Origin: Chryseobacterium sp. Leaf180
GTDB taxonomy: Bacteria; Bacteroidota; Bacteroidia; Flavobacteriales; Weeksellaceae
NCBI RefSeq assembly: GCF_001424585.1
Contig: NZ_LMPJ01000008.1
Span: 124,001 to 188,000 of the forward strand
Direction of reading: 5' to 3'
Length of the DNA: 64,000 nucleotides
Shown in pieces: positions 1 through 8,339 of the stretch. Within the stretch, counting starts at the first letter, position 1. Every line of letters begins with the position of its first letter. The translations under genes and the position numbers were made by a program. The notes under the pieces are model-generated. The model saw only the letters and a program-made list of their open reading frames with translations, did not search any database and was not told the DNA's origin.

Positions 1-1434
1 AAAGCGATTGATTTAATTGACGAAGCTTCGGCTAAACTGAGAATGGAAATCAATTCAAAACCTGAAGAGCTGGATGTTCTTGACAGAAAACTCATGCAGA
101 TGGAAATTGAATTGGCAGCCATTTCAAGAGAAGGAAGCCAAACCAAAATCGACCATTTAAAGGAAGACATTTCAAAAATTTCTGAAGAAAGAAATGAAAT
201 CAATGCCAAATGGCTTAAAGAAAAACAAAAATCTGAAGATTTAACGTCCATTAAAAAAGATATTGAATCTCTGAAACTTGAAGCTGAAAGAGCATCAAGA
301 GCCGGAGATTATGCGAAAGTTGCTGAAATACAGTATGGGAAAATAAAAGAGAAAGAAGATGCTCTGCAGAAACTCGAACTGGAGATGCAAAACCATCAGA
401 ATGAATTGATTAAAGAAGAAGTAACCGCAGATAACATCTCCGAGGTAATCGGAAAATGGACGGGAATTCCTGTTACAAAATTGCTTCAATCCGAAAGAGA
501 AAAATTATTACATCTTGAAACTGAACTTCATCACAGAGTTGTCGGTCAGGAAGAAGCTATTGAAGCGGTTGCAGACGCCATCAGAAGAAACAGAGCGGGT
601 TTAAGCGACGAGAAAAAACCGATTGGTAGTTTCTTATTTTTAGGAACAACCGGAGTTGGTAAAACAGAGCTGGCAAAGGCTTTAGCTGAGTTTTTATTCG
701 ATGATGAAAACAATATGACGAGAATCGATATGAGTGAATATCAGGAAAGACATTCGGTTTCTCGTTTGGTTGGTGCGCCTCCGGGATATGTGGGTTATGA
801 TGAAGGCGGACAGTTGACGGAAGCGGTGAGAAGGAGACCTTATTCAGTAGTGCTTCTGGACGAAATTGAAAAAGCGCATCCTGATGTTTTCAATACATTA
901 TTGCAGGTTTTGGATGATGGTCGTTTGACGGATAACAAAGGCCGTGTTGTGAATTTCAAAAATTCAATTATCATTATGACTTCGAATCTCGGTTCGCACA
1001 TTATTCAGGAGAATTTTGAAAATATTACCGAGGAAAATCAGGATGAGATTGTGGACAAAACTAAAATTCAGGTTTTTGATTTATTAAAACAAACCCTTCG
1101 TCCGGAATTTCTCAACAGGATTGATGAAACGGTGTTGTTCCAGCCTTTAAGAAAAAAAGAAATCGGAAAAATCGTTCAGTATCAGCTGAGAGGTTTCAAT
1201 GATCTGTTGCTGAAAAGAAACATCATTATGACCGCAACACAGGACGCTCTGAATTATTTGACCAACAAAGGCTATGATCCTGTTTTCGGAGCAAGACCTT
1301 TGAAAAGAGTCATTCAGCAGGAAGTTTTAAATAAATTATCAAAAGAAATTCTCGCGGGAACCGTGAACGACGGCGACAGAATCACGTTGGATTATTTTGA
1401 GGAAACAGGTTTGGTTTTCAGACCGGCAGAATAA
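1..1434 (+). CDS. clpB: ATP-dependent chaperone ClpB, C-terminal part (5' end outside window)
   Basis: The frame is open from the first base, so the gene starts left of the window; 477 residues are present. They cover the end of the coiled-coil middle domain (charged helices, about residues 15-135 here) and the second AAA+ module. That module shows Walker A GTTGVGKTEL, Walker B VVLLDEIEKAH, the pore-loop segment GAPPGYVGYDEGG and a C-terminal D2-small domain with GARPLKRVIQ. ClpB is a cytoplasmic hexamer that threads aggregated proteins through its pore with DnaK. The coiled-coil middle domain favours ClpB over ClpA. A hairpin terminator follows the stop. Confidence 0.95.
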   Translation, partial: KAIDLIDEASAKLRMEINSKPEELDVLDRKLMQMEIELAAISREGSQTKIDHLKEDISKISEERNEINAKWLKEKQKSEDLTSIKKDIESLKLEAERASRAGDYAKVAEIQYGKIKEKEDALQKLELEMQNHQNELIKEEVTADNISEVIGKWTGIPVTKLLQSEREKLLHLETELHHRVVGQEEAIEAVADAIRRNRAGLSDEKKPIGSFLFLGTTGVGKTELAKALAEFLFDDENNMTRIDMSEYQERHSVSRLVGAPPGYVGYDEGGQLTEAVRRRPYSVVLLDEIEKAHPDVFNTLLQVLDDGRLTDNKGRVVNFKNSIIIMTSNLGSHIIQENFENITEENQDEIVDKTKIQVFDLLKQTLRPEFLNRIDETVLFQPLRKKEIGKIVQYQLRGFNDLLLKRNIIMTATQDALNYLTNKGYDPVFGARPLKRVIQQEVLNKLSKEILAGTVNDGDRITLDYFEETGLVFRPAE

Positions 1435-1454
1435 ATTTCAGATTATATAAAAAC

Positions 1455-1485
1455 AAATTTCCGCAGACAAACGCTGCGGAAATTT
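1455..1485. terminator. bidirectional terminator between clpB and the FKBP gene
   Basis: A perfect 12-bp stem (1455-1466 with 1474-1485) closes a 7-nt loop. It is flanked by T on the right and A on the left, so it can end the convergent genes on both strands. Confidence 0.8.
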
Positions 1486-1506
1486 TTATTTTAAAACTGA
1501 AAATTT

Positions 1507-2211
1507 TTACTTAATTCCAACCAATTCCACATCAAAGATGATCGCAGAACCGCCAGGAATTGCTCCGCCAGCTCCTTGGTCGCCATACGCCAAATCTGAA
1601 GGAATGTAAAATCTGTATTTCGCACCTTTGCTCATCAGCTGAATACCTTCTGTCCAACCTTTGATTACACTGCTTAAGTTAATATCCATGGGAGCTCCGC
1701 CGTTTTTATCGGTAGAATCAAAAACAGTTCCGTCCATTAATTTTCCGGTATATTTTACCTGCACAACGTCGGTTGCTTTAGGCTTAGTTTTACCGTCACC
1801 TTCCTGCAAAACCTCGTACTGAAGACCAGACGCAGTGGCTTTGATTTTTGGATTGCTTTTGTTTTTTGCTAAAAACTCAAGGCTTTTTTTCTTGTTTGCC
1901 GTTGCCTGTACACCTGCTTCAGCCTGCTTTTTCTCGCCCTGCTTCTGCATAAAACCCTGCATGAAGGTATTCATTTCTTCTTCAGGCATCAGTTTTTTTG
2001 TTCCAGCCATTTCTTCTTTGATTGCCTGAGACAAAAGATCAGCATCCACTTTGAAACCCTCTTTTTTCATATTCTGAGCAATGTTCAAACCTATATAATA
2101 AGATGCTTTTTGGTCATCTGTATATTTACTAAGGTCTTGTTTGTCATTTTTCTGAGCACAAGAAATGCTGAATGTTGCTATGCAAAATAATGCAATAGTC
2201 TGTTTTTTCAT
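1507..2211 (-). CDS. FKBP-type peptidyl-prolyl isomerase lipoprotein
   Basis: The start chosen (2211) gives MKKQTIALFC followed by a signal peptide with lipobox SISC; an upstream in-frame Met at 2241 would only add ten residues before the signal. After the lipid cysteine come an FKBP_N-type helical dimerisation region (about residues 25-120: SYYIGLNIAQNMKKEG, then a Lys/Gln-rich stretch) and a C-terminal FKBP domain with VQVKYTGKLMDGTVFDST, VIKGWTEG and IPSDLAYGDQG, which carry the usual rotamase pocket residues. It probably assists folding of periplasmic or outer-membrane proteins, like Mip/FkpA. It stands alone, convergent with clpB. Confidence 0.9.
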   Translation of the reverse strand: MKKQTIALFCIATFSISCAQKNDKQDLSKYTDDQKASYYIGLNIAQNMKKEGFKVDADLLSQAIKEEMAGTKKLMPEEEMNTFMQGFMQKQGEKKQAEAGVQATANKKKSLEFLAKNKSNPKIKATASGLQYEVLQEGDGKTKPKATDVVQVKYTGKLMDGTVFDSTDKNGGAPMDINLSSVIKGWTEGIQLMSKGAKYRFYIPSDLAYGDQGAGGAIPGGSAIIFDVELVGIK

Positions 2212-2644
2212 TAATAAAAAATATTTGCTGTTAAAATTCAATTATTCCTGCAAATCTATCATTTCTTAAAGAAATTTTAAGCTTAATAATCATTCGGAGC
2301 ATTTTTTTGTGATGAAATTTTTAAAATTTAACAATATGCTTCATCTGTATTGACTATAAAATTTTCTTTTGAGCGCTGTCTATATTCAATTTTCAGTGTT
2401 TTAGTAATCAAAAATATTTATGATAAGTCACAAATGATAATTTAACTTTCTATAAAGGCAACCGCATTTTAACATCATACAGAAGTGATAATTTAAAAAA
2501 ATAAATATAATACTCAAATTGTGAATTATATCTAATTTAAAACAATTTATATTATTGAATGAATAATACTTTTGGTGAAAATTCTAAAAATCTATTGTTC
2601 ATTTAAAATATTAGTTCTAATTTCATTTTATAATAAATAAATAT
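2212..2644. other. intergenic region with a possible promoter for the M43 protease
   Basis: This is very AT-rich, with no convincing reading frame or RNA gene. A TAnnTTTG box (the flavobacterial -7 element) lies at 2567-2574, about 70 nt before the protease start. I could not find a -33 TTTG box at the expected spacing. Confidence 0.4.
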
Positions 2645-3646
2645 ATGTCTATGAAAAAAGTTTTTTACGGTGCACTTGCAATAAGTTTCGTAATTGCGTG
2701 CAATAGTGATAATGTAAATAATCAACAGGAAGAATCGTATACAACAACCGGTGCAACTGGCGGCTCGGCACTTCATCGAGGTTGTGCATCAGAGGAAATC
2801 CGAAAGGAAGCTTTGCAGAAAAGCCCGGAACTCAGACAGAAGCTAAATGAGATTGAAGCAAAAACAGCGCAGTTTGAAGAAAATTTGAAACTGGGAAGAG
2901 TACTTTCAGACGGAAGTGTAGAAATTCCTGTGATCGTAAATGTGCTTTACAGAACTTCAGCAGAAAATGTTTCAGATTCGAGAATCGCGGAGCAGATTGC
3001 TGTTTTGAACGCCGATTTTACCGGAACCAACAGCGATGCTTCAAAAATTCCGACGGCCTTTCAAAGCTTAAAAGCGGGTGATACAAAAGTACGATTCAGA
3101 CTGGTAAACACGGTTAGAAAATCAACCACGAAAACCAGCTGGACAACCAATGACGCGATGAAGAAAACCTCTACTGGCGGAATTAATGCGACTACACCAA
3201 GCAATTATCTCAATATCTGGCTTGTTGGCGGAATGGGCGGCGTTTTAGGTTATGCGACTTTCCCGGAATCTTCTGGACAGTGGAATGACGGCGTAGTTAT
3301 CGCTTCACCTTATTTTGGAAAAAGCGGCGCTTCATCGCCTTTCAATCTTGGAAGAACCGCAACACACGAGGTTGGACATTATTTAAATCTAAGACATATT
3401 TGGGGTGATGCAAACTGCGGAAACGATTTGGTAGCCGACACCCCGACGCAAACCGGTGCAAATTACGGTCAGCCATCTTATCCTTTATATAATACCTGCA
3501 GCGGAACGCAGCGTTCTGTAATGTTTATGAATTACATGGATTATGTAGATGATGCAGCGATGTACATGTTTTCTACAGGGCAAAAAACAAGAATGCAGGC
3601 TGTGGTGGCTTCTTCAGGAGCAAGATCAGGCTTGAGAGTTTATTAA
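2645..3646 (+). CDS. M43-type (pappalysin/cytophagalysin-like) zinc metalloprotease lipoprotein
   Basis: The 333-residue protein starts MSMKKVFYG and has a lipobox (FVIAC, Cys19), so it is probably membrane-anchored; the Met at 2651 is an equally good start. Zinc motif HEVGHYLNLRH (residues 241-251) has the extended HExxHxxxxxH form of metzincins, with Asp/Gly just after it as in family M43. The segment VMFMNYMDY (about 292-300) supplies the Met-turn. A Cys pair (258 and 284) may form a disulphide. Many flavobacterial M43 enzymes are T9SS-secreted, but this one ends at RSGLRVY with no sorting domain. Substrate unknown. Confidence 0.88.
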   Translation: MSMKKVFYGALAISFVIACNSDNVNNQQEESYTTTGATGGSALHRGCASEEIRKEALQKSPELRQKLNEIEAKTAQFEENLKLGRVLSDGSVEIPVIVNVLYRTSAENVSDSRIAEQIAVLNADFTGTNSDASKIPTAFQSLKAGDTKVRFRLVNTVRKSTTKTSWTTNDAMKKTSTGGINATTPSNYLNIWLVGGMGGVLGYATFPESSGQWNDGVVIASPYFGKSGASSPFNLGRTATHEVGHYLNLRHIWGDANCGNDLVADTPTQTGANYGQPSYPLYNTCSGTQRSVMFMNYMDYVDDAAMYMFSTGQKTRMQAVVASSGARSGLRVY

Positions 3647-3664
3647 ATTCAATTTTAAAATTAA

Positions 3665-3696
3665 AAAAGGCAGTTCAATTTCTTGAGCTGCCTTTT
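3665..3696 (+). terminator. terminator after the M43 protease
   Basis: A 14-bp stem (one G-U pair) with a TTTC loop is followed by CTTTTT, 18 nt after the protease stop. Confidence 0.8.
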
Positions 3697-3717
3697 CTTT
3701 TTAAATAATTCTTTTTT

Positions 3718-3921
3718 TCAGATACTCACATTATTTTCCTCTTCCACATTTTCTACTCCAATAATACTTTTGATCTGGTGCCGCGAGAGATTTCCCTGTT
3801 CTGCAATGATTACATTAATCATATCTAAAACTTCCAAAACCTGCACATCTTGCTTTCTAAGTTCTTTGGCGACGCTTTCCAGCGAACCTTGCGAAACTGA
3901 GATTAACCATTTCTTTTTCAT
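3718..3921 (-). CDS. small protein resembling a stand-alone subtilase propeptide inhibitor (I9-like)
   Basis: This 67-residue protein has no signal peptide. Its pattern (WLISVSQG, then a helix LESVAKELRKQ, then VQVLEVLDMINVIIAE, then a second helix, then IIGVENVEEEN) matches the beta-alpha-beta-beta-alpha-beta layout and the typical ending G-V-x-x-V-E-E of inhibitor I9 pro-domains and free inhibitors of the Pleurotus POIA1 type. It starts 2 nt after the subtilase stop on the same strand, so the two are almost certainly co-transcribed and translationally coupled. The inferred job is chaperone or inhibitor of that subtilase. Family membership is by eye only. Confidence 0.6.
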   Translation of the reverse strand: MKKKWLISVSQGSLESVAKELRKQDVQVLEVLDMINVIIAEQGNLSRHQIKSIIGVENVEEENNVSI

Positions 3922-3923
3922 AT

Positions 3924-5339
3924 TTACCGTTCTATAGGCCCAATCGGATCAATCGGGAAATTAGGTTTCACCGGAATATTTGGATCAATCAAAATCGGTT
4001 TTGGAAAAGGAAAAGGTACCAGCGATCTTCTTTTGGTTGGCGCCTGTACCAAACCTGCCCCGACGTCTCTTCTTGGTAAAGGTAAAGTTTTCGCCGTAGA
4101 AAGAAGTTTGTTCCAGAGATTCATTCCGCGCAAACCGCTTGCCTGAGCCCAAAGCGCAGCAATACCCGCAACGTGTGGCGTTGCCATACTTGTCCCGTTC
4201 CAAGAAGCATATTTGGTCGGAAGTTTTGTTGAAGAATAAACACCAACTCCGGGACCGGCAATATCTACCGCGCCGTACGCAAGATATTGTCCACCATTTG
4301 AGAACGAAGCAACATTCATATTAACATCCACCGCACCAACTGCCATAATTGACGGACAGTTTGCCGGATGAGAAACCGGTTTGATAACGCCGGGCCGAGT
4401 AGAGTCATTTCCTGCTGCAGCAATGATCAAAGTTCCCAAAGAAAGCGCTCTTGCCGCAGCCGTTTCAAAAACAGCAGAAAAACCCGAATTATTGGTTGGC
4501 GCACCAAGCGACATACTTACTACGGCACAGCCATTGGCAATCGCCCAATTGATTCCTGCAAGAATTCCACCGTCTGCACCCGACCCTGAATTGGCCAAAA
4601 CTTTTCCGATATAAATGTGCGAAGCATACGCAATACCGTAGCGTTCCGAAGCATTTGGCGAACTTAAAGGTCCGCAAGCCGTTCCTGTACAGTGCGTTCC
4701 ATGCCCATGACCGTCCTGAGTTGCCTGACCGGAAATAAAACTCTGCTGAATAATCGGTCTTCCTGCAAAATCAGGATGATTAAAATCAAAACCGGTATCC
4801 AGAATCGCTACTTTTATTCCGGCGCCGTTGTAAGGATTTTGCGTAAGAATAGTCGTTGGCGTCACATTGGTAGCTTTCAAGCCCCAAGTCGATCCTACAG
4901 ATTCTACATCAGCTTCCATCGGCATATAATCCTGTTCGTCAGAATTTTTTCCCACCAGCATTTCGGTAAACTGATTAACCGCATCGCGATAACCTTCCAC
5001 GTATCGCTGCGAAGTATCATCAAGCATAGAAATCGCATGTACAACGCGTTCTCTTTCCACAATGATCTGATTTTCTGAAAGTGTACTAATTGAATTTGAA
5101 AGTTTCGGATTTTCGTTAACGATGGCAATTCCGAGTTTGTCTAAAATAATTCCATCGGTTGCCTCCAAATCCTTCATTGTAAAGTATTCATTTTCAAAAT
5201 CGAGCGAGCTTTTTAGATTTAAACCGCTCAGTTCGTTTACAGAACTGATAGAATTTGCACTTTGAGAACCTTCCGGAAGCAGTACAAGAAATTTACCTGT
5301 GTACTCTGTTTTCTCTTCTTTTTTTACATTTTTTGACAT
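3924..5339 (-). CDS. leaderless subtilisin-like serine protease (S8 family)
   Basis: The 471-residue protein has a complete catalytic triad: Asp181 in AILDTGFDFNHPDF, His213 in GHGTHCTGT, Ser384 in NGTSMATPHVAG; oxyanion Asn311 sits in AAAGND. The N-terminus is hydrophilic (MSKNVKKEEKTEY), with no signal peptide or lipobox, and there is no T9SS domain at the end. Residues about 1-150 precede the protease and look like an N-terminal pro-region. The last 35 residues form a Pro-rich tail (PFPFPKP, then DPNIPVKPNFP). An I9-like small protein follows directly. Intracellular action or non-classical export are both possible. The divergent neighbour is a signalling operon. Confidence 0.92.
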   Translation of the reverse strand: MSKNVKKEEKTEYTGKFLVLLPEGSQSANSISSVNELSGLNLKSSLDFENEYFTMKDLEATDGIILDKLGIAIVNENPKLSNSISTLSENQIIVERERVVHAISMLDDTSQRYVEGYRDAVNQFTEMLVGKNSDEQDYMPMEADVESVGSTWGLKATNVTPTTILTQNPYNGAGIKVAILDTGFDFNHPDFAGRPIIQQSFISGQATQDGHGHGTHCTGTACGPLSSPNASERYGIAYASHIYIGKVLANSGSGADGGILAGINWAIANGCAVVSMSLGAPTNNSGFSAVFETAAARALSLGTLIIAAAGNDSTRPGVIKPVSHPANCPSIMAVGAVDVNMNVASFSNGGQYLAYGAVDIAGPGVGVYSSTKLPTKYASWNGTSMATPHVAGIAALWAQASGLRGMNLWNKLLSTAKTLPLPRRDVGAGLVQAPTKRRSLVPFPFPKPILIDPNIPVKPNFPIDPIGPIER

Positions 5340-5607
5340 GATATTGAATTTTATTTATTTGATGCCTACTCTTTCAGGATTTTCGGCGAACTCCTTTTTA
5401 AATTTTATTGATGTTTAAACACAGGTCAAAATTGCGAAGACACAGAAAGAGAAAAGTCAGTGGTTTAACGAAAAATGAAGAAAGAATAAACGGAAATTAC
5501 AACCGTAGAATCACGGTAAATACTTCAGGGAAAGCCCTGCTGATTTTCTGATGAAATTTTTCAAATTTTACAGAATAATATCTAATTTTAAATAAAAATC
5601 TATAACC

Positions 5608-6249
5608 ATGAGAACTGAAAATCTATCTATTGAACAAATTTTTATTTATGCCTGCGTTTTCGTCGCCGGCGGAATTGTTTTTCTGCTGATTAAAAAACTG
5701 ACAGAAAATTCCGGCAACTCGCCCTCTCAGCCGGAAAAGCCAAATACGATGCCCGCCAATCTCATCCAAAATATGGTCAATAATTACCGCAACAATCAGC
5801 TCGCGGCGATTCAAAATAATCTGAGAATTGAAGATGCGCAGTCGGTAAGTTTTGATATCCGGACGATCAAAAATTTCATTTCAAGCATCGAAAAAGAGAG
5901 CAGCAGCAGAAATTCGGCGATCAGCGAGAAAGATTTGGGCATCCGTTTTTATTACGCAGCATATCCGGAAGATCTCAGTGCACCAGATTTTTCACTTTTA
6001 AATAAAGATTACGCTCGAAAACATACGATTATTATGATTCCGACATTGAACAGACTCGATGAAAACGGAAATTATTTGGATTTTGATTTTAATCCGCTGG
6101 ACGAAACTTCTTATAAAGGAAGTGAGAGAAGAGAAACAGTTGGCGAAACGAGAATGATGGCGATGAGCTCAAGATCTGGTGGTGATGTTTTGGCGCAGAA
6201 TCACGGCGGACTGATTCCACCAAATTCTATCGCTCCTCTGGAATATTAA
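5608..6249 (+). CDS. unknown single-TM anchored protein, first gene of a signalling cluster
   Basis: I do not recognise this 213-residue protein. One TM helix lies near the N-terminus (IFIYACVFVAGGIVFLLI, residues 11-28). A Ser/Pro/Asn-rich linker (34-50) follows, then a polar domain (about 50-213) with DIRTIKNFISSIEKE, DLGIRFYYAAYPED and HTIIMIPTLNR, and a flexible Gly/Pro-rich end. The next gene begins 1 nt after its stop and two signalling genes follow with overlaps, so all four are probably one transcript. It may be a partner or extracytoplasmic domain for that signalling system. Confidence 0.75.
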   Translation: MRTENLSIEQIFIYACVFVAGGIVFLLIKKLTENSGNSPSQPEKPNTMPANLIQNMVNNYRNNQLAAIQNNLRIEDAQSVSFDIRTIKNFISSIEKESSSRNSAISEKDLGIRFYYAAYPEDLSAPDFSLLNKDYARKHTIIMIPTLNRLDENGNYLDFDFNPLDETSYKGSERRETVGETRMMAMSSRSGGDVLAQNHGGLIPPNSIAPLEY

Positions 6250-6250
6250 A

Positions 6251-6901
6251 ATGGAAAATCTGCAGTTTATTCTTGAATATACTATTTACTTTTCAGAAGG
6301 AATTGCTGCTTGTGTCGCTATCTATTATTTCAAATTTTTAAAAGAAAACCGCTGGAAATTTTTTGCATATTATCTAGTCAGCATATTTATATTAGACCTG
6401 TTCGGACGATTCGGAAATTTATTTTTCGATTTCCCAAAAATGTATTACTACAATTATCTGGTGATTCCGTTTCAGTTTATTTTCCTTTTTTGGCTTTATA
6501 CACGAAGTTTCAAGCGGAAATCAGGAATGTTTTGGCTCTTTGCTTTTCTGTATCTGATTTCTTTTCTGCCGAGCGAACTGTACTTCAGCAAAAGCACTAT
6601 TATCAATTCGTTTAATTATACATTTGGCTGTTTTTTGCTTTTAATGCTGGTGATTTCAGAATATGCGAAACAACTGTATTCCGATGATATTTTGAATTTC
6701 AGACAAAACAGAATGTTTTACATCAATCTCGGCGTCACTTTATTTTATATCGGCACGCTGCCTTTTTATACATTTTATAAAATTTTATATTATGGCTACA
6801 GCGATCTGTGGCAGGTTTACTGCACATACGCGCAGACTTCAGATATTCTGATGTACGCTTTATTTTCAGCATCTTTTATATGGGGAAAACAGAATTATTA
6901 G
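6251..6901 (+). CDS. unknown integral membrane protein with about seven TM helices
   Basis: This 216-residue, strongly hydrophobic protein has roughly seven predicted helices (about residues 4-25, 35-57, 60-80, 90-110, 115-137, 150-173, 190-207). There is no enzymatic motif. It overlaps the start of the histidine kinase by 22 nt. A 7-TM protein beside a kinase that itself has a single TM and no sensor domain suggests a split receptor in which this protein senses and the kinase signals. That role is inference; the family was not identified. Confidence 0.75.
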   Translation: MENLQFILEYTIYFSEGIAACVAIYYFKFLKENRWKFFAYYLVSIFILDLFGRFGNLFFDFPKMYYYNYLVIPFQFIFLFWLYTRSFKRKSGMFWLFAFLYLISFLPSELYFSKSTIINSFNYTFGCFLLLMLVISEYAKQLYSDDILNFRQNRMFYINLGVTLFYIGTLPFYTFYKILYYGYSDLWQVYCTYAQTSDILMYALFSASFIWGKQNY

Positions 6902-7662
6902 TCACGCTGATTGTCTTCAATCTGTTTTTCGTGATGTTTGTCATCGCGATCGTTTTATATATCAATAAATACCGCGCCCGCAAAAAGGAATATATGAACG
7001 AACTGCAGATTAAAAATGAAATTCACGAAAAGGAACTTCTCACGATGCAGATCGAAATTCAAAAAGATACGATGCAGCAAATCGGGCGCGAACTGCACGA
7101 TAATATCGGGCAGAAACTCACTTTGGTAAGTCTTTACGCGCAGCAGTTTCTATACGAAAATAAAACTGAAGGAAATGAACAGATAGATCAGATTTCACAG
7201 ATTACGAATGAGTCGCTTCAGGATCTTCGGAATCTCTCCCTAACGCTGACGGACGACAATATTCAGCAGAAAAATGTCGTGAGCCTGATTGAAAATGAAG
7301 TGCAGAAAATAAAATCGCTGAAGAAATGCGAAATCTTTTTTGAAAATAATTTTATAAAAGATGATCTGAGCTTTTCAGATAAAAATGTTTTGTTGAGAAT
7401 TGTGCAGGAATTTATTCAGAACAGCATTAAACACAGCAATTGCAAGGCAATTCACATCAATCTGGAATCATCCGAAAATTTACTTTGGAAACTGAGCATT
7501 AAAGACGACGGAAAAGGTTTTTCAGAAGATTTAATAAAATCAAACGGAATCGGGCTTTCAAATATGAGAAAACGCGCAGAGATCATTAAGGCAGATTTCA
7601 GCTTAAATTCAAAAGAAAATGAAGGCACAGAAATAATCATTCAGTCAAATAAAAAACCATGA
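6880..7662 (+). CDS. sensor histidine kinase, HisKA_3 (NarX/DesK-like)
   Basis: Starting at ATG 6880 the protein has 260 residues; a longer frame from 6808 would run deep into the preceding gene and adds no membrane-like sequence. One TM helix (about 5-27) leads into a coiled coil (30-68). The phospho-acceptor His73 lies in GRELHDNIGQKL (HisKA_3 H-box). The ATPase domain shows the N-box FIQNSIKHSN, G1 DDGKGFS and G2 GIGLSNMRKRA. There is no periplasmic sensor domain. It overlaps the response regulator by 4 nt (ATGA), so the two form a coupled two-component pair. Confidence 0.92.
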   Translation: MGKTELLVTLIVFNLFFVMFVIAIVLYINKYRARKKEYMNELQIKNEIHEKELLTMQIEIQKDTMQQIGRELHDNIGQKLTLVSLYAQQFLYENKTEGNEQIDQISQITNESLQDLRNLSLTLTDDNIQQKNVVSLIENEVQKIKSLKKCEIFFENNFIKDDLSFSDKNVLLRIVQEFIQNSIKHSNCKAIHINLESSENLLWKLSIKDDGKGFSEDLIKSNGIGLSNMRKRAEIIKADFSLNSKENEGTEIIIQSNKKP

Positions 7663-8300
7663 AAACAACTGTCGTGATCGTCGATGATCACATTTTGATT
7701 GCCAAAGCGCTGGAAAATATCATCAATAATTTTGCAGATTTTGAAGTGCTTTACGTATGCGAAAACGGCAAAAGACTTCAGAAGAGCATTATTAAAAATG
7801 ATCAGAAACCAGAAATCATTCTTCTCGACATCAGCATGCCGGAAATGGATGGTTTTGAAACGGCGCTTTGGCTTCAGCAAGATTTTCCGGATATCAAAAC
7901 GATGGCGCTTAGCATGCAGGGCGACGACAACAGCGTGATAAAAATGGTGAAAAACGGCGCCAAGGGATATTTATTAAAAAATACACATCCAGCAGATCTT
8001 GAAAAAGCGTTGAAAAGAATGCAGGAAGATGGTTTTTACTATCCGGAATGGGCATCGAAGATTATTTTTTCGAATTTTAAAAACAAAGAAGAAAATCCGG
8101 AGATCAAATTTTCTGAGCGTGAAAAAGAGTTTTTAAAATTTGTGGTGAGCGAAATGAGCTACAAAGAAATCGCCGACAAAATGTGCTGCAGTCCGCGTAC
8201 TGTCGAAAGTTACAGAGATCAGCTTTGCGAAAAACTTGACCTGAAAAGCCGGGTCGGTCTTGCAGTTTTTGCCTTGAAAAACGGTTTCGCAGAATCATAA
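7659..8300 (+). CDS. response regulator, NarL/FixJ family with LuxR-type HTH
   Basis: The 213-residue protein has a receiver domain with acidic pocket Asp9/Asp10, phospho-acceptor Asp57 in LLDISMPEMDGFE and the conserved Lys in GYLLKN. Residues about 148-213 form a LuxR-type helix-turn-helix (SEREKEFLKFV, then SYKEIADKMCCSPRTVESY). Its start overlaps the stop of the kinase. It should be phosphorylated by that kinase and bind DNA as a dimer; targets are unknown, though the divergent region at 5340-5607 is a natural candidate for autoregulation. Confidence 0.93.
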   Translation: MKTTVVIVDDHILIAKALENIINNFADFEVLYVCENGKRLQKSIIKNDQKPEIILLDISMPEMDGFETALWLQQDFPDIKTMALSMQGDDNSVIKMVKNGAKGYLLKNTHPADLEKALKRMQEDGFYYPEWASKIIFSNFKNKEENPEIKFSEREKEFLKFVVSEMSYKEIADKMCCSPRTVESYRDQLCEKLDLKSRVGLAVFALKNGFAES

Positions 8301-8301
8301 A

Positions 8302-8332
8302 AAAAACCTTTTCAGATGATGAAAAGGTTTTT
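8302..8332. terminator. bidirectional terminator between the response regulator and the M1 peptidase
   Basis: A perfect 13-bp stem of AAAAACCTTTTCA with its complement and a 5-nt loop, A-rich on the left and T-rich on the right, lies between two convergent genes. Confidence 0.8.
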
Positions 8333-8339
8333 AATACTT

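Noticed and set aside
4368..5078. Several plus-strand frames opposite the subtilase
   Set aside because: They overlap the catalytic core of the subtilase and show no recognisable protein pattern.
5526..5539. Small hairpin CAGGG-AAAG-CCCTG before the signalling cluster
   Set aside because: A 5-bp stem in the leader is too short to call a terminator or riboswitch.
6808..6879. Longer start for the histidine kinase
   Set aside because: The extra 24 residues overlap the 7-TM gene and precede the natural TM helix beginning at MGKTELLVTL.
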